Virus record (IMG/VR): IMGVR_UViG_3300043436_005236
Coordinates: 1-64,000 of that record
Origin: a virus
Length of the DNA: 64,000 nt
Direction: 5' to 3' (one strand)
The translations under genes and the position numbers were made by a program. Below are positions 37,224-46,200 of this stretch, one piece after another. The first letter of the stretch is position 1; every line of letters begins with the position of its first letter. The notes under the pieces were generated by a model, which worked only from the letters and a program-made list of their open reading frames with translations, searched no databases and was not told the origin of the DNA.

Positions 37224-37655
37224 TTATTTACCTGATGAACCAAATCCGTTTGCTCCTCTATCAGATTCTTCTGTATCACCTTCTTCTACAGCTACACTAT
37301 AGTTCCTATACACTACAAACTGCGCGATTCTATCACCAGACTTGACTTCATAATCAGTAGCAGTGTTATTATAAAGCTTAATGCCTGCATTTCCACGATA
37401 TCCGCTATCGATAATACCTGGATGAGGTGAAATACTGTGTTTGAAGCCAAGACCTGACCTTCCTTCTACTTTAACCCAGTAACCAGGGGAAATAAATGCA
37501 AATTCTAAACCTACATCTACAACAGCACTACCTCTCGCAGGAATAACCTTATCTTCTACACAATAAACATCAAACCCTGTATCAGATTCGTTATTTTTAG
37601 TAGGCAGCTTAGCATCAACGCTAGTTTTCTTAAATTTTAATGTAACTTCACTCAT
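37224..37655 (-). CDS. dut: dUTP diphosphatase (trimeric dUTPase)
   Basis: 143 residues, the normal length. All five motifs are visible: I SDTGFDVY (24-31), II GRSGLG (65-70), III GIIDSGYRGNAGIKL (80-94), IV GDRIAQFV (107-114) and V RGANGFGSSG (133-142). Motif III supplies the catalytic Asp, and motif V the C-terminal arm that closes over the substrate. The enzyme cleaves dUTP to dUMP and pyrophosphate, keeping uracil out of phage DNA and feeding thymidylate synthesis. The ATG of the clamp loader begins 2 bases after the last base of its TAA, so the two are probably co-translated. Confidence 0.95.
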   Translation of the reverse strand: MSEVTLKFKKTSVDAKLPTKNNESDTGFDVYCVEDKVIPARGSAVVDVGLEFAFISPGYWVKVEGRSGLGFKHSISPHPGIIDSGYRGNAGIKLYNNTATDYEVKSGDRIAQFVVYRNYSVAVEEGDTEESDRGANGFGSSGK

Positions 37656-37705
37656 AAAACTATGATAATATTTGATATATAGAAATCAAGACTAAATATA
37701 CATTA

Positions 37706-38143
37706 ATGGATACAGATTTAGACGATGCTGTAAATGATATTATCTCTCAGCTAAAAAATACAACTATTTCAGCAAAAAAAGAACCTGAAGAGATACCTCT
37801 TACTAAAGACCAGCTTGAAGATTTTATTATTAAAAATTCAGGTAAACTTGTCACCAGATCACTTAACATTGTGGATGATGTTAAGGAATATGTCGCTTCA
37901 GCTCCCGATGCAAAGGATGTAGCAGCATTAGCTGAACTGATATCTGCAACATCTTCTGCAATAGAAACTCTCAATAAAGTATATATCTCTGACGAGAAAA
38001 ACAAAACACAAGTTCAGGTAAAGCAAATGGATATAGAGTCAAGAGAGAGAATTAATATAACAGATAACAAGACAAAAATTCTCCTTTCGAGAGAGGATAT
38101 AATGAAAGCTATTGTTGATAATAATAATGTTGTAGATGTTTAA
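37706..38143 (+). CDS. possible small terminase subunit (gp16-like) or hypothetical protein
   Basis: 145 residues, almost entirely helical. The middle (KLVTRSLNIVDDVKEYVASAPDAKDVAALAELISATSSAIETLNKVYI) and the Lys/Asp-rich helix that follows resemble the coiled core of small terminases of marine T4-like phages, which pack a helical N-terminus, a segment with P.....VA.LI.ALA...K.LL, and a charged C-terminus. The small subunit would recognise DNA for packaging together with gp17. The large subunit, however, lies about 16 kb away rather than next door. It converges on the 733-residue gene with a 4-base overlap. The gp16 assignment is tentative. Confidence 0.4.
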   Translation: MDTDLDDAVNDIISQLKNTTISAKKEPEEIPLTKDQLEDFIIKNSGKLVTRSLNIVDDVKEYVASAPDAKDVAALAELISATSSAIETLNKVYISDEKNKTQVQVKQMDIESRERINITDNKTKILLSREDIMKAIVDNNNVVDV

Positions 38144-40341
38144 GCGAAAGCTTGTCGCAACCATGCCGGTGTACGGCCGCTACCACCTGGTTTATGATCT
38201 CCCCATGTAACTGCTCCGCTACCTGCAGGTACGCTATTGCCCCATGACATATCGATATGTAATCCTACAGCGCCCATGTAACCTGGTCCCATTCCCGCAC
38301 CTGTACAGCCAGCTTGCTTAGCTGCACGTACAAATTCCGATAAAATAGGTATATCATCAGGGTTACGGCAATTTAACTGCTTACCATTAGAATACAACCA
38401 TACATCAGCAGCCCAACCATCATTATGTCTATTTGATCCGGTTCTACGATACTGATCCTGTCCACCGCTATATATAACAACATCTACTTTAGAGGTGTTT
38501 GCTGCTTGCTGTATAGCATTAAACAATCTCGGTTGTAATGGTTTATTTCTTGTAGAAGAAGCGAAGCTTTGCGAATACTTAACATTACCAGACCCCGTAC
38601 CTGTTGTATATGATGCGGTTTTCTTTTGTAGTAACTGCATTATCTCACCTTCAGTACCAATCGCAAACCTGAACTTCATTGGACCGGCATTTGTATGTGA
38701 TTTGTATTTTGTCTCTTTCCATGCACCATATGTCGTAGTCGACGGTGAAGCGAAATCCTTACCTGTCACTTTTTTCCACGCATATGGTGTAAACTTAACA
38801 CGAGACATCTTATCGCTTTCTGAGCAATCAATCATCTGTACTAATGTAGTTTTGTTATTAATCGTTATAACGCCCCAAACTTTATTTTGCTGCTGTAAAG
38901 CTTTAATTTTAGAATATTCAATCGACTGGTTACCAACGCCTAAAAGCTTATTAATAACCGTTAAGCCTAAAGACACACCGTGGTTCATTGAACCGGTTAT
39001 TTTATTAAGGTTTTCGTTTGTTTTATTGCCTTGCGCGTATAATGATGCGTATCCTTTTGTAAAGTTAGCGGGTAGTTTTTTCTTTTCGAGAGCATCTTGC
39101 AATAAAACAGCTTCTGTTATACCAGATTTAATCGGTGTAATAACTTCACCTATATTAGCAATACCAGCTATTTGTTCACTACCTGTTGTTTTTTGCTCCA
39201 GGTTAATATCCTCGACATGTACAGTTTTTGCTTTTTCATCCAACCACGCTCCAAAAACTGTATAGCTATATGGGGCATCAGGTGAGAACTCTAGAGTAAC
39301 TTCGTTTGTTAAGGCTGTATTTCCGTCCCAAGGCTTGACTTCTATATCGTTCGAAGCTCCAGCAACACCTAACGCCTGATCAACTCCCATAGGTAGTGGG
39401 TTACCTGTTGTTTGTCCGTTAGGTAACTGATCATATGCGTTTCCGTTAACATTGTTACCGCGAATATCAGCAGGTGTGCTCTTGTTTTGATTGCTAGAGT
39501 AAGGATTATACTGACTTTCATGCTCCATTTTTCGTGAACATCCGCCAAGATCGCCCATAATGCTCGCCATTATATTCGTAGACGAAAAACTTAAAGATGC
39601 AAACGCGTTTATGTCTGGTGTAAATAAATGACCTGAAGGTTTATCTCTTAGTGTTCCACTGGTTGCTTGCTTAGCTAGTTCTTCCGCTGTTTTCTTTCCC
39701 ATTACCGTGTTACACACATCGCCCCACGCTGCGGTAGTCGCTTGTGAAAGTCGCACAAAAGCGCCCTGAAATATTTCAGGTACTTTGTTCATAATAGTCG
39801 TATCCATGCCCGATGTTATGTTCGACATCTGACCTTTAAGACTACCAACGGGTAAAATAGTACTTTCTGTTAAAGCTGGCGCGACTTGTGTTATTAGACC
39901 AACACTGTTAGATGTTGGGGAAAATAAATTACACGGTGAATTCAAACAATCCTTAAGAGCGTTTTTAAGAAGACTGGCAAAATCACGACTAGCGTCACTA
40001 CCACCGCCACCGATTGTTGTTAGTTCGTCAAGATTGTAATATATAAACTTAAGACGCTCTATTTCCGGATCAAAAACCGGATAATTATACATTTTTTTTG
40101 TCCAAAATTTTACTGTATATGGATCAAATATACCACTGCAAAGAGCTAATGTATTGGTGAAGTTTGTTGCTGCTTCTTTATCACCATTTATACCACGATT
40201 AAAATTAATAGCGAGATCTATCTCTGGCCCGAGTATAGGATCATCGATCAGATCACAAAAAGGTGAACTGTTTTTAATAAAATCTCTACTAATTGCATAA
40301 CCGAAGAGCTTATCAGCGAAATTAGTACTATATATTAGCAT
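38140..40341 (-). CDS. baseplate hub-type protein with C-terminal M15-like peptidase domain
   Basis: 733 residues. The C-terminal 115 residues carry an M15/VanY-like metallopeptidase pattern: DVVIYSGGQDQYRRTGSNRHNDGWAADVWL supplies His and Asp ligands and GLHIDMSWG the third ligand. Such domains cut peptide cross-links of peptidoglycan. The middle contains VWGVITINNKTTLVQMIDC and SRVKFTPYAWKKVTG, vaguely like a double-psi barrel. The first 270 residues are probably the structural part. Its position after the gp27-like gene makes a tail-tip lysin, comparable in role to T4 gp5, the likely function. CTAAATAAACAT leads into the ATG. The peptidase call is firm as a motif, the hub placement is inferred. 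Confidence 0.65.
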   Translation of the reverse strand: MLIYSTNFADKLFGYAISRDFIKNSSPFCDLIDDPILGPEIDLAINFNRGINGDKEAATNFTNTLALCSGIFDPYTVKFWTKKMYNYPVFDPEIERLKFIYYNLDELTTIGGGGSDASRDFASLLKNALKDCLNSPCNLFSPTSNSVGLITQVAPALTESTILPVGSLKGQMSNITSGMDTTIMNKVPEIFQGAFVRLSQATTAAWGDVCNTVMGKKTAEELAKQATSGTLRDKPSGHLFTPDINAFASLSFSSTNIMASIMGDLGGCSRKMEHESQYNPYSSNQNKSTPADIRGNNVNGNAYDQLPNGQTTGNPLPMGVDQALGVAGASNDIEVKPWDGNTALTNEVTLEFSPDAPYSYTVFGAWLDEKAKTVHVEDINLEQKTTGSEQIAGIANIGEVITPIKSGITEAVLLQDALEKKKLPANFTKGYASLYAQGNKTNENLNKITGSMNHGVSLGLTVINKLLGVGNQSIEYSKIKALQQQNKVWGVITINNKTTLVQMIDCSESDKMSRVKFTPYAWKKVTGKDFASPSTTTYGAWKETKYKSHTNAGPMKFRFAIGTEGEIMQLLQKKTASYTTGTGSGNVKYSQSFASSTRNKPLQPRLFNAIQQAANTSKVDVVIYSGGQDQYRRTGSNRHNDGWAADVWLYSNGKQLNCRNPDDIPILSEFVRAAKQAGCTGAGMGPGYMGAVGLHIDMSWGNSVPAGSGAVTWGDHKPGGSGRTPAWLRQAFA

Positions 40342-40345
40342 ATGT

Positions 40346-41677
40346 TTATTTAGTAAGAGTGAAAAATTTCACAGCAATTATTTCATTTGTATATAGAGCT
40401 TCTTCAAAAATATGTCGCACTGAAGTAACATACCAGAGACCAGTTAGCTCCGAATCGTTGCCTTTTTTATTAAAATCATTTATACCAATAAACATACCCG
40501 GTTTCCGAAACGTATTACCTGTTACCTTAAAAGATATTGCGGTGTTATCAAAAATAAAACTCCTGAACGTCGAACATTTAACATCGATAAGATTTAAATT
40601 TTGACCATCTTCTACAGGAAATTGACCAGGAATTGCTGTATATTTTAACGTGTCTTTTTTTTCAGTTAATTCATTACGCGTTGGTAAGTTTGATTTTTTT
40701 CCTCCACATACTATTTTTTCAAACTCTAATTTTAAATCATCATATAACAATACCCCATTATCGTTTATATTTATATCTTTTGCAGAATGCTGCGTTAAGG
40801 TATAGTTAAGCCATTTCTTCGCAAACAAATCCGTATAATTAGGTCTATCAAGATCATACTCTTGAATTTTTGTTTCGCGTAAATCTACTTTATTCGATTC
40901 AAGCGGTGATATGGTAAAGGTTTCCGAGACATATGTCGCTAGTGATTGATTACTTTCAACAGCACGGATAAGATTTTTTGTTGTTTCGCCAATTAAAGAT
41001 GATGTAAATACTCGCTTTCCAGATTTATTCCTTAGCTGCACTAAGCCAGGCCCGTGGTCGTTATTAAAGAGAAGCTTGTTATATTTTTCTACTGCGGTAT
41101 AATAAGTATCTCCATTTGTAACAATACCCGGTATTGCTTTTGGTGTACCGGTAGTTCTTACCTCACCCTTTGTACCACCCGTACCAGCACCATATGTCAA
41201 AGTATTCATTAGTACATCGCTAATAGTAGTACCGTTACCTAATTTACTATTACCCGAGTCACAATTTTGTTGTTTGAGCTGACAAATTTGAGACTCTTCA
41301 AAATCATAATGTAATTTTTTTGCGACAGTATTTTTAGTTTTTTCTTGACTTTGCTGCAGCTGTACCGCAGCAATAATCGAAGTTTCATCAGGATTTTTTC
41401 CACCAAAATCATTATTTACTATTTTTATAGTAAGTAAAGGTGGGTTTTTATTTGCTCCAGAATTAAGCCCTAAATCACTTAAAACATTAAAAGAATTATT
41501 AAAGACAGCCTTACCATAAACGCCAATATTTGCTAAATTATCAATAATTTCAAGGTAAGAAAGACCATCCATAGGTATTGCAGAGCCGGTACCGCCAGAA
41601 CCGAACTGTTCTTTATCTACAAAAACATTAAGATCGAAAGTATAAACACTATTTCCAATATTAGACTGATAACTCAT
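40346..41677 (-). CDS. baseplate hub protein, gp27-like candidate
   Basis: 443 residues, comparable in length to T4 gp27 (391). Beta-rich, with a last 80 residues arranged as RSFIFDNTAISFKVTGNTFRKPGMFIGIN and LTGLWYVTSVRHIFEEALYTNEIIAVK; this late strand pattern is typical of hub proteins of the gp27/VgrG-like fold. It lies between the gp53-like gene (4-base overlap) and the M15-domain gene (4 bases), matching a hub-plus-spike arrangement. Three Cys residues in CQLKQQNC and FEKIVCGG are unassigned. Identification rests on fold-like pattern and gene order. Confidence 0.5.
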   Translation of the reverse strand: MSYQSNIGNSVYTFDLNVFVDKEQFGSGGTGSAIPMDGLSYLEIIDNLANIGVYGKAVFNNSFNVLSDLGLNSGANKNPPLLTIKIVNNDFGGKNPDETSIIAAVQLQQSQEKTKNTVAKKLHYDFEESQICQLKQQNCDSGNSKLGNGTTISDVLMNTLTYGAGTGGTKGEVRTTGTPKAIPGIVTNGDTYYTAVEKYNKLLFNNDHGPGLVQLRNKSGKRVFTSSLIGETTKNLIRAVESNQSLATYVSETFTISPLESNKVDLRETKIQEYDLDRPNYTDLFAKKWLNYTLTQHSAKDININDNGVLLYDDLKLEFEKIVCGGKKSNLPTRNELTEKKDTLKYTAIPGQFPVEDGQNLNLIDVKCSTFRSFIFDNTAISFKVTGNTFRKPGMFIGINDFNKKGNDSELTGLWYVTSVRHIFEEALYTNEIIAVKFFTLTK

Positions 41678-42054
41678 ACGTTAATCTGCGAAAGTATATT
41701 TGTCAAGACAACATCAATATATTCAGGTAAAATATATTTATAATCTTTACCAGCTTCTGCAATAAAGATATTTTCAGGTTTGTTAAGAAGCCAAATTAAC
41801 CACCATAGACTTGTTGTTTCGTAAAGTTCAAAAGAAAACGTCGTCCAGGGGAGATTTTTTGTAAGAGTAAACACATCATAAACGCTTGTATCAATAATAT
41901 CCGAAATTTGAATTTTATTTAGAATATTGTAAAAATAATAGCTTTTATTTTCCTCATTTGAAGTCTTATACACATTAAAAATATTCTCGTACCGCTCTGG
42001 TGGTAGAGCAGGAAGCCGTTTTATTTGATTTTGTTGTGCGCCGAGATCGATCAT
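41674..42054 (-). CDS. 53: baseplate wedge protein gp53-like
   Basis: 126 residues. The core ETTSLWWLIWLLNKPENIF followed by AGKDYKYILPEYIDVVL is the pattern of T4 gp53, in which a LWW.I..LN motif precedes a LysM-like turn that clamps the wedge. It is shorter than T4 gp53 (196), as in many T4-like phages. The ends overlap the neighbours by 4 bases (ATGA at both), so it is translated in a chain with the gp48/54-like and gp27-like genes. Aromatic TxF residues at about 88-96 are typical of the family. Confidence 0.7.
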   Translation of the reverse strand: MIDLGAQQNQIKRLPALPPERYENIFNVYKTSNEENKSYYFYNILNKIQISDIIDTSVYDVFTLTKNLPWTTFSFELYETTSLWWLIWLLNKPENIFIAEAGKDYKYILPEYIDVVLTNILSQINV

Positions 42055-43205
42055 TTTGTTGATGTTGTAATTTTTTGTCTGAAACCTGACGATATCATAG
42101 TATTGCCAATATCTGCTAATAAGCTTTGAAAAGTTAAGGTAACTACGTATGCTTCAGGTATTGTTGTTTCACAGGATATCCCTTCCCCTTTACTAGTCAC
42201 GCTAGGCAGCTTAACCGTCTGCAATCTACGCGAGCCAAGAAAATTAACAGTCATATTAGAAATGTAGCAATAAGGAAAAAACTCTTGACCGGGTAGTGTT
42301 AATGTATATATTTTTGGTGGCAGTATTCTCGAAAAAGACGTTCTATAAGGTTTATTTTGATAAGCTAACAACCATAGCAACTCGTAGTTTTGTTGATACG
42401 GTAAAACTTGATCCTTACCCTGACTAACAACGCCCCTACTAAAAGTGTTAAATAGCGGAAATGTAACTGTTACGCTTTTACCTTCTGCAGGATATTGAAA
42501 ATGCTTTGGTTTTTCAATAAAAGTACCAGGCTGTGCAATATTTACCGCACTCGCAACCTCCTCTACTACTTTCAGCCCTGTATTTACAAGCGACGCAATA
42601 GATTGACTGCCTTGATAGCTCTCATTAAAGCTATTTGCCGTTCCTATCGTATTTTCACCAAAATACGGTAGTACATAGTTAAACCCTGTCTTTTTTGTGT
42701 AATATATACCTATATACGATTTTAAATAATCCGAAGCTGTTAAAAGTGCTTTATCCTCTGATGAAACAGCGTTAGAATTAACGTAGCTTTTAAAAGACGC
42801 TATTCCATCTTTGAAAGTCTGTGTAATACTATTACCGCTACTAGCGTCACCTGTACCTGTGCCTGTAGTAAGATTTTTAAGTTGTGTTATCGCGTTTTGA
42901 CCGTCAGCGCCTAAAAGGTTAGCACCAGCATTTGTTATTGCATTAATATAATACAAAGCGGATGAAATAAGCGAATTAAGCTCTTGTTTTCTCTCTGTTA
43001 GATATACTTTTGGTATTTTTTTTATAGTCTCCGTACCTACAGGCGAAGCAGACCAGATAAAATCATTAACAACATCTATAATTCCACCGCTTGTCTTTGG
43101 ACCAAGGATGATCTCTTTATCGGTATTTTGAAGCGTACCTTTACTACCAGCAAGTGTTGTACTTGCTTTCGCTTCTGAAACTTTAAAATAATAAGGAGCG
43201 CCCAT
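42051..43205 (-). CDS. baseplate tube-cap-type protein (gp48/gp54-like candidate)
   Basis: 384 residues, close to T4 gp48 (364). The C-terminal half is most informative: VTVTFPLFNTF, YELLWLLAYQNKPYRT, GQEFFPYCYISNMTVNFLGSRRLQTVKLP, and IPEAYVVTLTFQSLLAD. This has the layout of tube-cap or initiator proteins whose last domain resembles the tail tube and ends with P.AY.V.LTF..L. The N-terminal 200 residues contain long helices. Its place directly after the tape measure and before gp53 agrees with T4-type hub order. The assignment is moderate. Confidence 0.5.
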   Translation of the reverse strand: MGAPYYFKVSEAKASTTLAGSKGTLQNTDKEIILGPKTSGGIIDVVNDFIWSASPVGTETIKKIPKVYLTERKQELNSLISSALYYINAITNAGANLLGADGQNAITQLKNLTTGTGTGDASSGNSITQTFKDGIASFKSYVNSNAVSSEDKALLTASDYLKSYIGIYYTKKTGFNYVLPYFGENTIGTANSFNESYQGSQSIASLVNTGLKVVEEVASAVNIAQPGTFIEKPKHFQYPAEGKSVTVTFPLFNTFSRGVVSQGKDQVLPYQQNYELLWLLAYQNKPYRTSFSRILPPKIYTLTLPGQEFFPYCYISNMTVNFLGSRRLQTVKLPSVTSKGEGISCETTIPEAYVVTLTFQSLLADIGNTMISSGFRQKITTSTK

Positions 43206-43219
43206 ATATAGTATAATTA

Positions 43220-46200
43220 TTATCCGAAGCTAAATTTACCTCCAAATATGCCTGGAGATGTAATCTTATCAGTTTCACCACGGGTACTAGCAATACCCGA
43301 TTCAATTCCCGGTACAGTACTCTGAGCTACCGAACCGCCACCCCGCGATAACCCTGCAATATTCTTATTAAGCTGAGCAATGCCATTGCGAATTTCTTCT
43401 AAAACGCTTACTTGCTTGTTTGAGCCTTGTTCTGATTTACCCGCTAGCTTATCCACACTGTCAATTAATCCTTGTGAAGATGATTCCATTGCTACCGCTG
43501 GAACGGATGGTGATGAGGTGAAAGGTTGAGACATGCTTGTTGTACCGCCTGTGCTCGAAAATATATCTTGAAGGCCTGTTGTAGCAGAGTTTAGAGAACT
43601 ACTAATACCACCATGAAACGCCCCTATCAAGCTACCTCCGGTATCAGTACTACTGCCTAGTGATGATGAACCACTACTCATTATACCTGCTGCTGCAGGT
43701 GTTGCTGCAGCTATAGCAGTAGGCATTACCGATTGTTCTGTATACGGTGGTCCACTAGATCCGCTACCAGATAAAGCAAATGCTAATTGATCTCCTGAAA
43801 ATTTACCTGACTCTCTTTTTGCACGATACTGAGCTAATGCTGCCTTATTGAGACCGACAGGCTCGATATGCCAAGGCTCAAACAATCCTTTACTCATCAT
43901 CGGCCTGTGTAATCCGTATTTTTGAAGAAGCCCAAGACTATCAGCTCTATTAGCATCCGCTGTATTAATATCTAGTGCAAAACCAAACCCGTGGTTTGAT
44001 GTACCTGGCGTTGCAGCATACCCTGGTCTTGCTGTCTTAGCAATAGCAACTTGCTGCTCATATGTTCTATAACCACTTCTCGCACCAGACACATTTATTT
44101 TCTTGCCTGTTTTTTCTTTATATTCAGCTGCCATGCTTTCAAGGCGACGGCGGAACTCTGAATTAAGTCCTCCCATATTAGCGCCATTTATAACAAAATT
44201 TGACTCGCCACCTGACCATGTCGTTGTGACTGGTGCTCCTCCTGAAGCAGGTACGTTTATTGACTGCGGTTGAAATTGACCAGAAGCAGCAGGTGTTGCA
44301 GCAGGCATTACTGATTGCTCTGTATAAGGTGGTCCACTGGATGAAGCAGCAGGAGTTGCAGCAGCAGGAGTTGCAGCAGCTGCTGCAACTGGTACTGAAA
44401 CTGCTGGAGCAGGAGCTGTAGGTACACTCCCACGAGCTTCTATTTGTTGCGAAGCAGTATACGCTGCATTAAAGCGATTCATTAGCCCCTGTCTAAATTT
44501 TGCTCTACTCGCACGACCACGATCCACTACTTCCATTTCATAAGATACACGAGCTTTGTGTAATTTTTCCAAAGCTTGAGGATCTGTATTAAGTGTTTCG
44601 ATTAATTTTTGATAATCTTTCTCACTAGCCATTCCTGTTGCTCTTTGAAGTATACTTCTCAAGCCCCCCTCGCCGCGGTTATGTACAATATCTGTAAGTT
44701 GTAGCTGTATACCGGCGCGATTTGTATGCTTAATAAAAGGCTCAGCGCGTTTAGCAAAGAATAGTTTTGCTTTTGATTCAGCTTCTTGGTGCCTACCTGC
44801 TTCAACTAATGCTTTAAGCTCTGCTGCTTCTTTAGGTTGATAGCGCGCAGTAATACCTGCAACCTCAAAAGCACCACCACCATCGCCTGCAGGTGGTTTA
44901 TAAACTGCTAATTTACCGCCTTTTAATTGCGCTTCTTTGCGGAATGTGAAGTCAGCTATCGACTCCATCGCGCTACTACCTATGGGCATTGGCGAGCTAG
45001 GCGTTGTGCTTGCTGCTGGCGCAGAAGCTTGATACGCTTGAAACAACGGACTACCTGAAGTAGTAGGCATTGCTAATGCTGCCTGCATACCAGGTGCTTG
45101 TACTTCAGGGGATATTGTAGCAGCTGGTGCAGCGGCCTGTGCAGCGCCTGCTATAATTGCTGGATTCTGCTTCCAGCCAGAATTTTTATATTCTTCAACA
45201 GTATTCCAGCCCATTGCCTTAGCATTACGCAATAAAACTGGATCTTCTGCGCTTTCCGCTCCTTTAACAACAGCTGGATTTTGTTTCCAGCCAGAGTTTT
45301 TGTACTCCTCAACAGTATTCCAACCCATTGCTTTAGCATTCTGCAAAACAGTGGTTGTCGAATCTTTTATACCTTTTGATACAGCGGGATTCTGCTTCCA
45401 ACCAGAGTTTTTGTACTCTTCAACAGTATTCCAACCCATTTCTTTCGCTCTTCGCTCTGTTTCGGTTTGCCCGGTAGCTGGTGTAACAGCTTGTGTTTGA
45501 ACAGGCAATGTTTCTTCTGCGCGTTTAGCTGCTTCCGCAGCCGCAGCACCACGACCTCTATTAGGTGATTGTGTTGCAGGTGCACGCATTTCTGTTGGAG
45601 CTATTGTAGCTGCTGGTGTAGCTGCTTGAACGGGTTGAGCTGGAGGTGTGGATACTTGTGTAGTTGCTGTAAGAGGTGGTGGTGTAGCTGCTGGTGTAGC
45701 TGCTTGAGCTTGTGGACTAGATTGTTGTTTAATTCGTTCATACTCTTCTTTTGACTTCCACCCCGAATCTTCATAACCTTTAACGTCTTCGCCCCATCCG
45801 TACTTTTTAGCGTTTTGCTTTGCTTCTTCTGTATATTCTTTCTCATCAGGCTTTAAAAAGCTAGGAACTAAATCTCCCACAGCTTTGATTTTATCGGCAA
45901 CCCATTTTTGAATTAATTCAACCCACTCAGTTACCTTTTTAACCACGACATCAAATCCATTTTTAACCATGTCGATAAAACCGCCGTTAGATTTTATTTC
46001 TGCCGGCTCTTCTACTTTATTATCGTCAAAAAATGACATAATAAAATCTATACCAAGATTTAGACCCGGTACAATACCTAGAAGAGCTCGTCCAAGTAAA
46101 CCGAAGCCTTTACCCCACTGACCCGCCTTAAAAGCATCCCACGCGTCTGCACCGTAAATTAACGAACCAATAACAGGCATAGTTCTTAGTTTTTCACGGT

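Noticed and set aside
37223-37279. Longer clamp loader reading with 19 extra residues
   Set aside because: It would lie inside the dUTPase gene; the ATG at 37222 matches the family N-terminus.
38495-39265. 256-residue plus-strand frame, Cys and Leu rich
   Set aside because: Antisense to the M15-domain gene; looks like chance openness.
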